From assembly GCA_903813345.2 (NCBI GenBank), contig CAIIXF020000008.1, forward strand, positions 19,204,822 to 19,268,821: a stretch of DNA of 64,000 nucleotides, read 5' to 3'. The notes beneath the pieces are model-generated. The model saw nothing but the letters and a program-made list of their open reading frames with translations, searched no databases and was not told the origin of the DNA. The position numbers were made by a program, and so were the translations under genes. The first letter of the stretch is position 1. Every line of letters starts with the position of its first letter. Below, piece by piece: positions 35,301 to 48,000 of this stretch. Source of the DNA: Owenia fusiformis. Taxonomy: Eukaryota; Annelida; Polychaeta; Sabellida; Oweniidae.

Positions 35301-36023
35301 TGGTATAACGGAAGGTGTCCACATTTCAAGATTTCTCTAACAAGGGAGCCAATGGGAGGCAAAAAATGGGACCAAAAAGTGTTCAGATTGGGATGTGTTC
35401 GGATTAGCCAGGTTTTTGGATATACAGATTTTAATGTATCTATGAGCGAATGAAAGGTTTGTTATTAATCTGCAAATGCCCCTGGGCTGATTTTAAATAT
35501 CTATGGGTTTCATTACAGTTTCATTGGTAGATAACACAGACTTCTCAAAAAATGAACAATGTTTAAAATGCTCACAAGTAAAATAAAAAAGCAATTATAC
35601 AGTTCACCAAATGGAATGTTGTCTAATGACTCCTCAAATAATAACTGGTTTGTTCTCAAATAGAACAATGATCGATCTTATATTTCATTCGAAACAATAA
35701 TATCCCCTTGAAACTAGGTGCTCACTGGGGTTTCAGAGTAAATACTGAGTTTTAAAATACACAAAATGTGACACCTAAAAATTCTCATCATCAATCTGGC
35801 CTTTTTACAGATGCTAAATGCGAGGCGCCAGACACCAACTGCTGTCACAAAAATGGAGACCATAATGATATGTCACCCCCTTTTGGTGGTGATATAAAAA
35901 TCCTTGGAAGCACCGTGCTCATGTCTTGAGTCTATTTTGCAGGACATGCAACACTAGTCCTTATGACCTCCAATGGATCATGACCTCTAAAGTAACCTTG
36001 ACTTTTCTGACACGATAAACACG
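32349..36023. other. Intergenic region between LPGAT1 and WDR92 with repeats
   Basis: No exon found. At 33840-34000 and 34420-34620 there are decayed short tandem units around gtatattgtgacatca. A 75-bp MITE (34466-34540, CAGGGTATCC/GGACACCCTG, TA on both sides) sits inside them. A pogo-like MITE spans about 34924-35418. At 35750-35900 is a member of a dispersed family with gtcaccaccac-type ends, also seen at 27520, 29690 and 57890. The LPGAT1 3' UTR may extend into this region. Confidence 0.5.
34924..35418. mobile_element. pogo/Tigger-like MITE
   Basis: Left end CAGTAAAACCTGTCTAATCC, right end ggattagccaggtttttgga (imperfect inverse). Internal gtgttcacattt-type tracts match the copies at 21901 and 29079. 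Confidence 0.65.
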
Positions 36024-39000
36024 TCATAATTGATTTAACTTGGTAACAATTATTACTCTAAGTGTCTGATCAAATGAGGTGCAGACGCATAGTCCCATTT
36101 TGTCAACGTTCCAATCAAAACCACAAATAGGCTGGGTGGACATTGTGATATTCTGGAGCATGGACACTGTCCCTGCTATACCATATTCTTTTCCATCATT
36201 GTCCTTTTCCACTCGCTTGGCAGGATAGTTACTGAAAAAAGTGTAATCATAGTTACTGTATATGCAGGAAAGTTTATCTGAAGGGAATGTTGCAAGGATT
36301 GAATTGGGATAAATCAAAATGGGACTAAGTTGAAATTTCGAAGTTCTTTGGTCGGCGGTGCTCACATACTAAACAGAGATGAATTAGAGGTTCATTTAAC
36401 ATTAAGTCATTTGTTCTTGGGACTCTGAAAAGTGTTCCACTGACAGAGGTGTTCCACTTTACAGGTTTCACTATATCTTTAGAAATTAGAACTTTGAGAC
36501 TCACTATTTCCAGAGATTCAGCGATCCATTGCCACCAGTTGTCATAAACACGTCTCTATTCTGTGGAAGATGTCTTGGGGTCCAGACTGTGGATGAGTGT
36601 GCCTAGAAAGTTCACAAATATTAAAATGTTTACTTTTTAAGGTACAATAATTTCATGACATGGTCAGTCAAGTATTTCAAGTCAATATAAGTGATTGTGA
36701 GTTTATTTTCAATTTAGGACAAAATGTGGTATATTGAACATTGCTTTTAATCCATCATTTGTAATGATCCCTTTTTCAGACATTAGGTCTATATTTAGAA
36801 TGATACAGAAGATATTCTTTTCACAAAATTGGAGACACAATCAACATTTAAATATATGAAGAGTAAAGTTGGGCAATATTGTAAGTAAAGCCTATTTGTC
36901 GTGTTGTTTGTTTGTCTTATAAATTACCTTTTCTGAAAGTGAAGCAAATCCTTTTGTCGGATGTTGGGTACGCATATCAAACACATGGAACTTTGACTCA
37001 AGTGTGGTAGCCACAAGTTTGTTCATGTTGATGTCCTTCCTGTCAAATTCTAACCCACATACCTAAAGTACAGGGTAGTCAATAAGTTATGATAAATTAA
37101 GAATTCATTTCAACCAGTCAATTTTCTCGAGTTTTTGCATTGATTGATAAAAATTTGTATGGTTGGCAAAATTCTAATATTACACTTTTTGGAAATAAAA
37201 TTATCTATTTCATATTTATTATACTCATGTAGAATTAATAAATATTTTCAAACATTTAATCGTAAATGTTAAAAGTGTTTCATTCATTACTTACTCCATT
37301 TTTGAGATTTGTTTCCCAACGAAGGGACATATTCCTGAGATCAAATAATTTTACATCACCATTATCATAACCTGCAGCGACGCATCTGTCATAGGCATTG
37401 TAGGCATGACCTGGAAGACAATGCAGACAGGTGAACAACACATACATGTATATTTAGCCAACACAGATAAGAAAACAAGAAAACAGGAACTCCACAGAGT
37501 AGCAAATCCCAACTAATGAAACATATTTTTATTAATACCGGCTTTCTTGGAAAGGATGAGTCCGGGTATATGCCCTTTTGATCCCTCAGTCAAATGTATG
37601 TGAAATATGGTTTTTATTACTGTCCTAGTTATATTTGACAAATATATTTACTTTTTCACGAGTTTTGATGCATAATTAACCCCCTGCTGAGAGTCAGAAT
37701 GAGTATCTTAACAAAAATAAAATAGTCATTATCATAGAAAATTAGTACCGTGGGTACTGGGCTCACATGGTGACAGAAAAAAACGGATATAATTTTTTGC
37801 TGATTTTTTGTTACAAAATTATTTCAAGCCATCTGTCTCTCAGTCAATTAAAATGGCTGAAAAAAAAAACGGATATAATTTTTTAATTATTTCATACAAC
37901 TACTCTTTACAGTGACATGGCTTTTTGCAATGCAAGACACCTGAAATTATTTGTAAAGCTAGGAAATGGGCCAAAATTGAATTTCGCGAGACAAAAATGG
38001 AGACCATTTTGAAATCCGGCAAGCTTTTGAACCAGGAGTCATAGGGGATTTTTTTGTACTGATGTTGAACAAAAATAACTTGAAACTGGAATCCTATCGA
38101 CAGAGGTTTTAAGCAAATGGTCCAAAAGAGGATTTCGCGAGACAGATGGACAAATCAATGTTAACTAAAATGGCTGAAAATAAAAAAAACGGATATAATA
38201 TTTTGCCGATTTCTTGTAACAAAATCATTTCATAAAACTACCTTTTACAGTGACATGGCTTTTTACAATGCAGGACAGCTGAAATTATTTGTAAAGCTAG
38301 GAAATGGGCAAAAAGTGAATTTCGCGAAACAAGAATGGCAACCATTTTGAAAATAGGCAAGCTTTTGAACCAAGAGTCATAGGAGAGTTTTTTGTATTGA
38401 TGTTGAACAAAATTAACTTAAAATGGGAATCCTATCGACAGAGGGTTTAAGGTAAATGGTCCAAAAGTGGATTTTGCGAGACAGATGGACAAATCAATGT
38501 TAACTAAAATGGCTGAAAATAAATAAATGGATATAATTTTTCGCTGATATTTCGTAACAAAATTATTTCATACATCTACTCTTTACATTGACATGGATTT
38601 TTACAATGTAGGACACTTGAAATTATTTGTAAAGCTAGGAAATGGGTCAAAAGTGAATTTCGCGAGACAAAAATGGCGGCCATTTTGAAAATAGGCAAGC
38701 TTTTGAACCAGGAGTCATAGGGGAGTTTTCTGAATTGATGTTGAACAGAAATAACTTAAAACAGGAATCCTATCGACAGAGGTTTTAAAACGTGCCACAG
38801 AAAGTGGATTTCGCGAGTCAGATAGACAAATCAATGTTAACTAAAATGGCTGAAAATAAAAAAATGGATACAATTTTTCGCTGATTTTTTGTAACAAAAT
38901 TATTTCATATATCTAATCTTTACATTGACATGGATTTTTACAATGTAGGACACCTGAAATTATTTGTAAAGCTAGGAAATGGGTCAAAAGTGAATTTCGC

Positions 39001-42000
39001 AAGACAAAAGTGACAGCCATTTTGAAAATAGCCGAGCTTTTGAACCAAGAGTCATAGGAGAGTTTTTTGTATTGATGTTGAACAAAAATAACTTAAAATG
39101 GGAATCCTATCGACAGAGGGTTTAAGGTAAATGGTCCAAAAGTGAATTTTGCGAGACAGATGGACAAATCAATGTTAACTAAAATGGCTGAAAATAAATA
39201 AATGGATATAATTTTTCGCTGATTTTTCGTAACAAAATTATTTCATACATGTACTCTTTACTTTGCAATGGATATCTACAATGTAGGACACTTGAAATTA
39301 TTTGTAAAGCTAGGAAATGGGTCAAAAGTGAATTTCGCGAGACAAAAATGGCGGCCATTTTGAAAATAGGCGAGCTTTTGAACCAGGAGTCATAGGGGAG
39401 TTTTCTGAATTCATGTTGAACAGAAATAACTTAAAACAGGAATCCTATCGACAGAGGTTTTAAAACGTGCCACTGTTATTGACAGAAAGTGGATTTCGCG
39501 AGTCAGATAGACAAATCAATGTTAACTAAAATGGCTGAAAATAAAAAAATGGATACAATTTTCCGCTGATTTTTTGTAACAAAATTATTTCATATATCTA
39601 ATCTTTACATTGACATGGATTTTTACAATGTAGGACACCTGAAATTATTTGTAAAGCTAGGAAATGGGCCAAAAGTGAATTTCGCGAGACAAAAGAGACG
39701 GCCATTTTGAAAATAGGCGAGCTTTTGAACCAGGAGTCATAGGGAGGTTTTCTGTATTGATGTTGAACAGAAATAACTTAAAACAGGAATCCTATCGACA
39801 GAGGTTAGCTAGGAAATGGGCTAAAAGTGAATTTCGCGAGACAAAAGTGACGGCCATTTTGAAAATAGGCGAGCTTTTGAACCAGGAGTCATAGGGGGGT
39901 TTTCTGTATTGATGTTGAACAGAAATTACTTAAAACAGGAATCCTATCGACAGAGGTTTTAAAACGTGCCACTATTGTTGACGGACAGACGGACGTACAG
40001 ACAGACGGACGGACAGACAGACAGACAAGTGAGTGATTGCAAAAGCTCACCATGTGAGCTAATAAAAACAACAATGGCAACATGTATGACATATAAAGAA
40101 GAAATAACTTAAGACCCTTGAAGAATTAAAAAGAAAATCATATTTTTGAAATATATTTAAGGATTACATTTTTTTTCAAATTTTTGATTTTTAATTTGAA
40201 GGGGGAAAAACAAGGTGGCTGCCATTTGATGTAAGAAACATCAGAAAATAAGTTGCTTCACTTTTAGTTTTGACAATGAGCACAGTTTTCCGGTTTAGGT
40301 TTTTTGACTGATTCTGACTCTTCATCATCAGGGTCATGTATAGAGATTATAAAATTGAAACCAAAATGTTGTGCTCAGCATGAATTTGACCGAAATATGT
40401 GTACCTTCACCAACACACTTGAAGTCTCAAAACTGGATGCTCAGTAACTTTGAGTGACTATAATCCCTTGATAACCCAGATAAACACCAATTCACTTATC
40501 CAGAAATACCATTGAATGTCTATACAAAGAAAGTAACCAATGTTTTGGAGGATATGTTTCAAACTTTGTGTATAAATAATTCATTTAATATTTGCCATTG
40601 ACTTTTTTTTCAATTCTGACAAAGTGATATGCACTGTCTTTGATGCCAATATTCTTCATCAATTGTGATACAAATTGATACTTTTGTATCTCAGAAGAAG
40701 GATAAGAAATTGAAGTTCAATAATATGTGTGATTGAGTTGGTTTTTCAGACATTACAATTTTCAATATTTTCTAAGTCGATACCCAGACTCATTTCCAGA
40801 CTCATCCTTTCTTCTTGAACAGAGCTCCTTTATGTCCCTAGGTAAAGCATATAAAATTTGAACCAAATTCATCGACTGTTCTTTGACTTATCAAAGAGTA
40901 TGTTTTTTATGAAAAATGGCAGCCATTTTGAAATTCAGCTGTCATCTTGAAAATTTGCTTCTTAAGCAAAGCTTCTTTATCTCTAAGCATCAGCATATCA
41001 AAGGACGATTCTCGGTTTGGAGAACAGTCTCCTGGGCTAATATTTTTTTCATGAAAAATATAGAAATATTACCCAAATTAAACTATGAATATTCAAAAGA
41101 GGACATTTAAATCTACAAGATGTAAAAATAACAAATTGGTCTGAAGCAGGGATAACGCTCAATTTGACCGATTCAATAAAATACAAGTCTCGATTTGGGG
41201 AAAGAAGTTCATCAGTGTACTGCGCTAATATTTTTTTGCGAAAAATCTATAAATATTACCCAAATTAAATTATGACTATTCAAAAGAAGACATTCAAATC
41301 TATATTATGTAAAAAAATCAAATTTGTCCGAAGCAGGGATAATGCTTATTTAGATTGATGAACTTCGTTCTCCAAACCGAGAATCGTCCTTTGAACTAAA
41401 TCTGTCCGCTTGTATTTGAGTTATCAAAGATTATGTTTTTTAACAAAAAATGGTGGCCATTTTGAAAATCAGTTGTCATCTTGAAAATTTCTTCTCAATC
41501 AGAGCTCCTTTGTCCCTAAGCATCTGCATATAAAATTTGATCCAAATCCATCAACTGGTATTTGAGTTATAAAAGATTATGTTCTTTTAAGAAAAATTGT
41601 GGCCATTTTTAAATCCAGTTCCCATATTGAATACTGGAGGTCCTGTGTCCCTAGGCATCAGCATATCAAATTTGAACCAAATCCGTCAACTGGTATTTGA
41701 GTCACCAAAGATTACTTTTTTTATGAAAAATGGTGGCCATTTTGAAATTCATTTGCCCATGAAAACTCTTTCTCGAAGAGATATCCTATGTCACTAGGCA
41801 TCATCATATAAAATTTGAACCAAATCCGTCAACTGGTATTTGAGTCACCAAAGATTACTTTTTTTATGAAAAATGGTGGCCATTTTGAAATTCATTTGCC
41901 CTTGAAAACTCTTTCTCGAAGAGATATCCTATGTCACTAGGCATCATCATATAAAATTTGAACCCAATCAGTCAACTGGTATTTGAGTTAACGATTACAT

Positions 42001-45000
42001 TTTTTACGACAAAAGGTGGCCATTTGAATGACGGCTTTATTATACATGTAATTGTATCTCATGAACAATGTTTCAAGGGATATTTAAAGTACCCAATAAA
42101 GTATAAAATGCGCATGCGTCCAGGTGTTGATAAACTATAAATAGCGAAAACCCAGGGTTTGTCACCACAAGGTAAGCCAGGATGTGTTGAGAGAACAGCT
42201 AGTGTTGATATTGAATTTATATGTAGCCAGATAAGTTTCCTTATTGAAATTACACATGGTTATTAGCAATACTTTGTAGGTGCTAAATAATAAAATATTT
42301 AGAGTATATATGAGAGAAATTGGTCATTTCGAACCTGTTGAAAAGTTTGTGGCTCTCGGCTACACCGGGGAATTTACTTCCATGAGTACACACATAAATG
42401 TGGGGTTCCCCAAGAGGTACGCGACAAGGTGACCTGTGCGACTAAATGCTACTATCGAGAAGATAAAATAACGAATACGACAATAAGTTATTGCATGTGA
42501 CAATTCCGAGCCTTCATCTCACTGAAGTATTTTGAAGTGAAAATAGGATTTTTGTTTTGATACATGGATTCAGATGAACGTAACTTTATTCTGACAACTA
42601 ATCAAAACTGAACAAAATTGATTGTACGTAACAGACAATTTATTGTTTTGCAATGTTTTGATTGGCTAAACGAATGAAACCAACAAATTATGACATGTAA
42701 AATGACAATTTTGAAATGTAAAATTTAAAAGTGACAAACACATCCTCCCTATCCACTCTTTGGGAGCCCTAGTAAATTAGTAATATGTACATGCAGCAGT
42801 GGTAGTGTGCAGCTTATTATCACACTACGCTTTGTATTCTAAAGCCTGTTGTTTGTAATAACACTGTTCACTCAACGTATGTTTTGTGTGTGGGCAGTCA
42901 ACGATAATCATTGTTTTATCCCGGTTATATGACCTCGGCAATTATAACAAAACCGTACTAAACGAAAAAACGCAAATAAGAGAAAGCTTTCACACACATA
43001 TAAAAAATGAACTAGTCTAATCCGCCAGTATAAACTCTGTGCTATACGTAGCCGGGTCAGGCGCACACTTTAAGAGTATTTAAGCAAAACAAGAATGATT
43101 ATCAAATATGATTATCAGGTTTCAGAACAAACAAGAGTTTCAAGACAAACAAGAGTATATACATGCTTAACAATAATATATAAGGACCAGATCTCAAACA
43201 TTTTAAGGTACACTTAGAGAGCATGTGGAATAAAAGTCAAAAGCTGATTAAAATACTAAAATACTGTAAGTAAACAAAATCATAGCAAAATATCCAACTG
43301 ACCAATCAACAGTTTGTAAAGGTACATGTAAGCCAATTAGAACCATTCCACTTTCACACAATGGACTCAGTAATGGCACTGATTACACAAAGGTTTACCA
43401 CAAGGCACAACTTAATGTTTGTTCTATATGGTTTCAAAGGAAAGTAAGGAAAGAAAGGAGACAGATTCAGAAATTTATAAAGACTCAACTGGTTGTCAGT
43501 CAGTACATTTCTGTATATGAACACTACTAAAATCAGAAGTGATTTTTTAAATTTAAACATTGCATGAAAATATGGATACCAATACCAATGAATTGGATGT
43601 ACATGAAAATATGGATACCACTACCAATGAAATGGATGTACAAACTAGGAAAACACAAGATGGAAAAAAGAAACACAAAAATATAATTTGTTTTGAAAAA
43701 TGTGCACATGATTCAAACCGAAAACAGCATTATAAAATTCATACTGGGGAAAAGAATCCCAAGTGTGATATTTGTTTAAAAGCATTTACATTGAGTTCAG
43801 CTCTCAAAATACATTATAAAATTCATACTGGAGAAAAGGACTTCAGATGTGATACATGTATCTGTTCTAAAGCCTTTGTACAGAATTCAAATTTCAAAGA
43901 ACATTATAAAATTCATACTGGAGCAAAGGACTTTAAATGTAATATCTGTTCTAAAGCATTTGTACAGAATTCAGCTCTCAAAAGACATTATAAAATTCAT
44001 ACTGGAGCAAAGGACTTTCAATGTGATATCTGTTCTAAAGCATTTGTACAGAATTCAGCTCTCAAAGAACATTATAAAATTCATACTGGAGCAAAGGACT
44101 TTAAATGTGATATCTGTTCTAAAGCATTTGTACAGAATTCAAATCTCAAAAAACATTATAAAATTCATACTGGAGAAAAGGATTTCAAATGTGATATCTG
44201 TTCTAAAGCATTTGTACAGGATTCAACTCTAAAAGAACATTATAAAATTCATACTGGAGAAAAGGACTTCAACTGTGATATCTGTTCTAAAGCATTTGTA
44301 CAGAATTCAAATCTCAAAGAACATTATAAAATTCATACTGGAGCAAAGGACTTTAAATGTGATATCTGTTCTAAAGCATTTGTAAAGAATTCAAATCTCA
44401 AAGAACATTATAAAATGCATACTGGAGAAAAGGACTTCAAATGTGATATCTGTTCTAAAGCATTTGTACATAATTCAGCTCTCAAAAGACATTATAAAAT
44501 TCATACTGGAGAAAAGGACTTCAAATGTGATATCTGTTCTAAAGCATTTGTACAGAATTCAAATCTCAAAGAACATTATAAAATTCATACTGGAGCAAAG
44601 GACTTTAAATGTGATATCTGTTCTAAAGCATTTGTAAAGAATTCAAATCTCAAAGAACATTATAAAATGCATACTGGAGAAAAGGACTTCAAATGTGATA
44701 TCTGTTCTAAAGCATTTGTACATAATTCAGCTCTCAAAAGACATTATAAAATTCATACTGGAGCAAAGGACTTCAAATGTGATATCTGTTCTAAAGCATT
44801 TGTACAGAATTCAAATCTCAAAGAACATTATAAAATTCATACTGGAGCAAAGGACTTTAAATGTGATATCTGTTCTAAAGCATTTGTACAGAATTCAAAT
44901 CTCAAAAGACATTATAAAATTCATACTGGAGCAAAGGACTTCAAATGTGATATCTGTTCTAAAGCATTTGTACAGAATTCAAATCTCAAAGAACATTATA

Positions 45001-48000
45001 AAATACATACTGGAAAAAAGGACTTCTAATGTGGAATTTGTTTTGAAACATTTAATAAAAATTCGAATCTCAGAGTACATTATAAAATACATACTTGTGA
45101 AAAGGACTTTACATGTGATATTTGTTTTAAGACATTTATCAGAAATTCAACTCTCAAAGAACATTATAAAATACATACTGGTGAAAAGTACTTCAAATGA
45201 GATATATGTTATAAAACATTTACACATAATTTAAATCTCAAAAAACATTATAAACTTCATGGTGGAGAAAAGGATTTGAAATGTTGGGCAACTAAATGAA
45301 TATTACAGTTTTTGAAAAAAGCAATTTTTCAAATTAACTTTTTCATGAACTTTTAATCCAGTTTATTCAATGCTTCTGTTTCCGATCCCCTTTAATTATA
45401 TTGCAAATATGACAACCATGACATTACAATCTATTGCAATGTAAACCACAGATAACCTTACCAAATGAAACTGCCCAACAGTCCCGCCTGGTTTCATTGG
45501 CACTTGGCTCCATAGTTGCTACTGGGTCTTTCTTTTGTCTGGGGTCCCACACTTTTACAGCACCTGAAAGGTGATTAATTGTTCTACTATACATACTGCT
45601 TTGTATTACCATACTAACTTATGTAAATAATACATGTAGTAAACATTGAGTGTTATTTCATTTGATTGATGCATGTAAGTGTATTAAAAGAGATAAATTA
45701 AATGTAAGTGTATTAAAACAGTTTAATCAAAAGTAAGTGTACCAGGTCAATATAAGTTCTGAGAAAAAGTCTCTTAAATCAAGAGTTCAATGACTTTCTA
45801 CTTGGAATTTTCACAGGGTATGTAAAATAATGACCTGTGTCAATGTTCCAAGTTTCATCAAGTATTCATCTCTCTGGAGAAAAATATGGTAACTATGGTA
45901 ACTCATGTTTTAGGTAGGTGGGGCAATATTATAAAAACTAATCTAATGAATCCTTAAATTATTGAACTGTCAAAAGAAGCATTCGATTTTAGAAGTAAGA
46001 TGATATTGTGAGATGATAGTGTTCAAAGTATTCAATATTAAAGTTTATCTTATGTTTTAAAAGCACTTTTCCATGTAGATAATTCAAATTTTGATGGAAC
46101 TCGAGTCACACATAGGAACCCTTCAGAAGCTGTCAGAGTTGTGATGCACTCTGTCGTGTTTCACAACCTGCATAGCTGGTATGTTTGATGCCCTATAGTT
46201 TATCTTCCATTTGTTGAAACACGAAATTTCAAAAGGGACTCAACTCTAGCATGAAACAAGAGTTTGAAATAAAGGCAAAATGTGCCTTAACTGTTTGAAT
46301 TTTCTAAACAGAGACACTTTAGGGTTTCAGATAAGGCAGCCTTAAATTTGACACTCTGAGTTTAACAAAAATATGCCAAAAATCAAGCAAATTTCCATAA
46401 TGGTCAAACCACTTATTCCATCAATAATTTCAAGGCGAAGATGTGAATGAAAACTACTCTCTGTAACTACAAATAACAGTAACTGACTAGTATTATGACC
46501 AAATAATAGCACATCTAGTGACGCTTGTTGGTATTCTAACTTGAGGTTGTATTTAACATCTTCTGTGAAAATTTGAATGAAAGGAGCACAAAACTCTTAG
46601 TTTGAGAGTGATTTTCTCAAAACTTATTACTTATTGATCGATCTGGTACTAAAAAATCTACAGCTGAGTTATCATTATCTCTTGTCAAACTCATGTATTC
46701 CTTACCATCTCTACTTCCAGTGACTATTTCTGGAGCACCCTCACCAACACCCATACCACCAACTCCATCTATACAGTTGATGATCTCTGTATGGCCTTGA
46801 ACTGAATACACAGGGAGCTCTGTAGATTCCAAATCCCTGGATATAAAAAAAAACAAATCTTATAACTTCTACATTTACAGATTTATTGAATTTGTGATAT
46901 TCAGTAATTACATATTTTGAGGGGATCTCACTCAACACAATTTTTGCATGTTAAGAAAACAATGTTAGAATGATTGAGTGCTTTTGTTGTCCCAACAAAT
47001 CACTCAAACTCCCGTGCAGTGATATATCACTGCGGCGGGCAGGTATCTCACCGTAAGCATGGTAACATCGTAATAAACAACTGACGTGATTGGTTCTAGT
47101 CCCATGCTCAGGTCGCGTGATTGTAAAATTTAGACAATTTCATTGGTTGAATTGCGCGTATTAACTAATAAACAACACGTGCGGTAAATTTTATCAACAC
47201 AACTTTTACTTAGAATTCCTTCCGCGGGGATTTCCTCTTATATTTCATTGATTTTGGAATATTTTAACAAAATAATTATTGGTGAACATAAAAGAACATA
47301 TATTTTATAAGTTGTGTGAAAAACAAGTACATCTGTGACAAAAAGGGGGACTATCTTCCCCAAATTTTGGGGATTCCATAATCTGCCCGCCGCAGTGTCT
47401 ATACCGAGACACTGCATAGGAGTTCGCAAATCACTTTCAAACTTACCATATTTGCATTTGGCCTTCAAAGTTGCCTGTAGCTAAATTACGCTGTTGTAAG
47501 CTGGAGGCTCCAAATGTTCCACATTTGAATGCCTTGGATTTTTCAATCTAAAAATAGAAAAATCATCAAACATAAAAGTGCACGTATTTGTAGAATATTG
47601 CAGCCTAAAGGATGTTTTACGTAATGCAGTGTTTTCAAATAGTCTCCTACAGTCAAAACAGTAATGTTTGTGAGTACTTCGAATTTAAAAAATAAGCAAT
47701 CAAATGACCATATTGAAACAGTTTATGTAAAAATAGAAACATTTATATTTATCCCAACTTTTGTATATTTCAGATAGTAATGTATAATGTGCAGCAAAGC
47801 TGTGGCCTTTTGTAATTTAGGGAGTTTCAGGCATGTTAATTTTTCCGAAAATAACATGGCAGAGAAGTATCAAAATATAAGAGGACACAGATACATTGAT
47901 AGCTAAACTAGAAAACAAACTAAAATATACAAAAGTTAGGATAAATATAAATGTTTCTATTTTTACATAAATTGTTTCAATTTGGTTATTTGATTGCTTA

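Noticed and set aside
43849-45234. Long open frames in another frame of the zinc-finger array
   Set aside because: They arise because the 84-bp unit is a multiple of three, so a frame open in one unit is open in all; the predicted protein has no C2H2 pattern.
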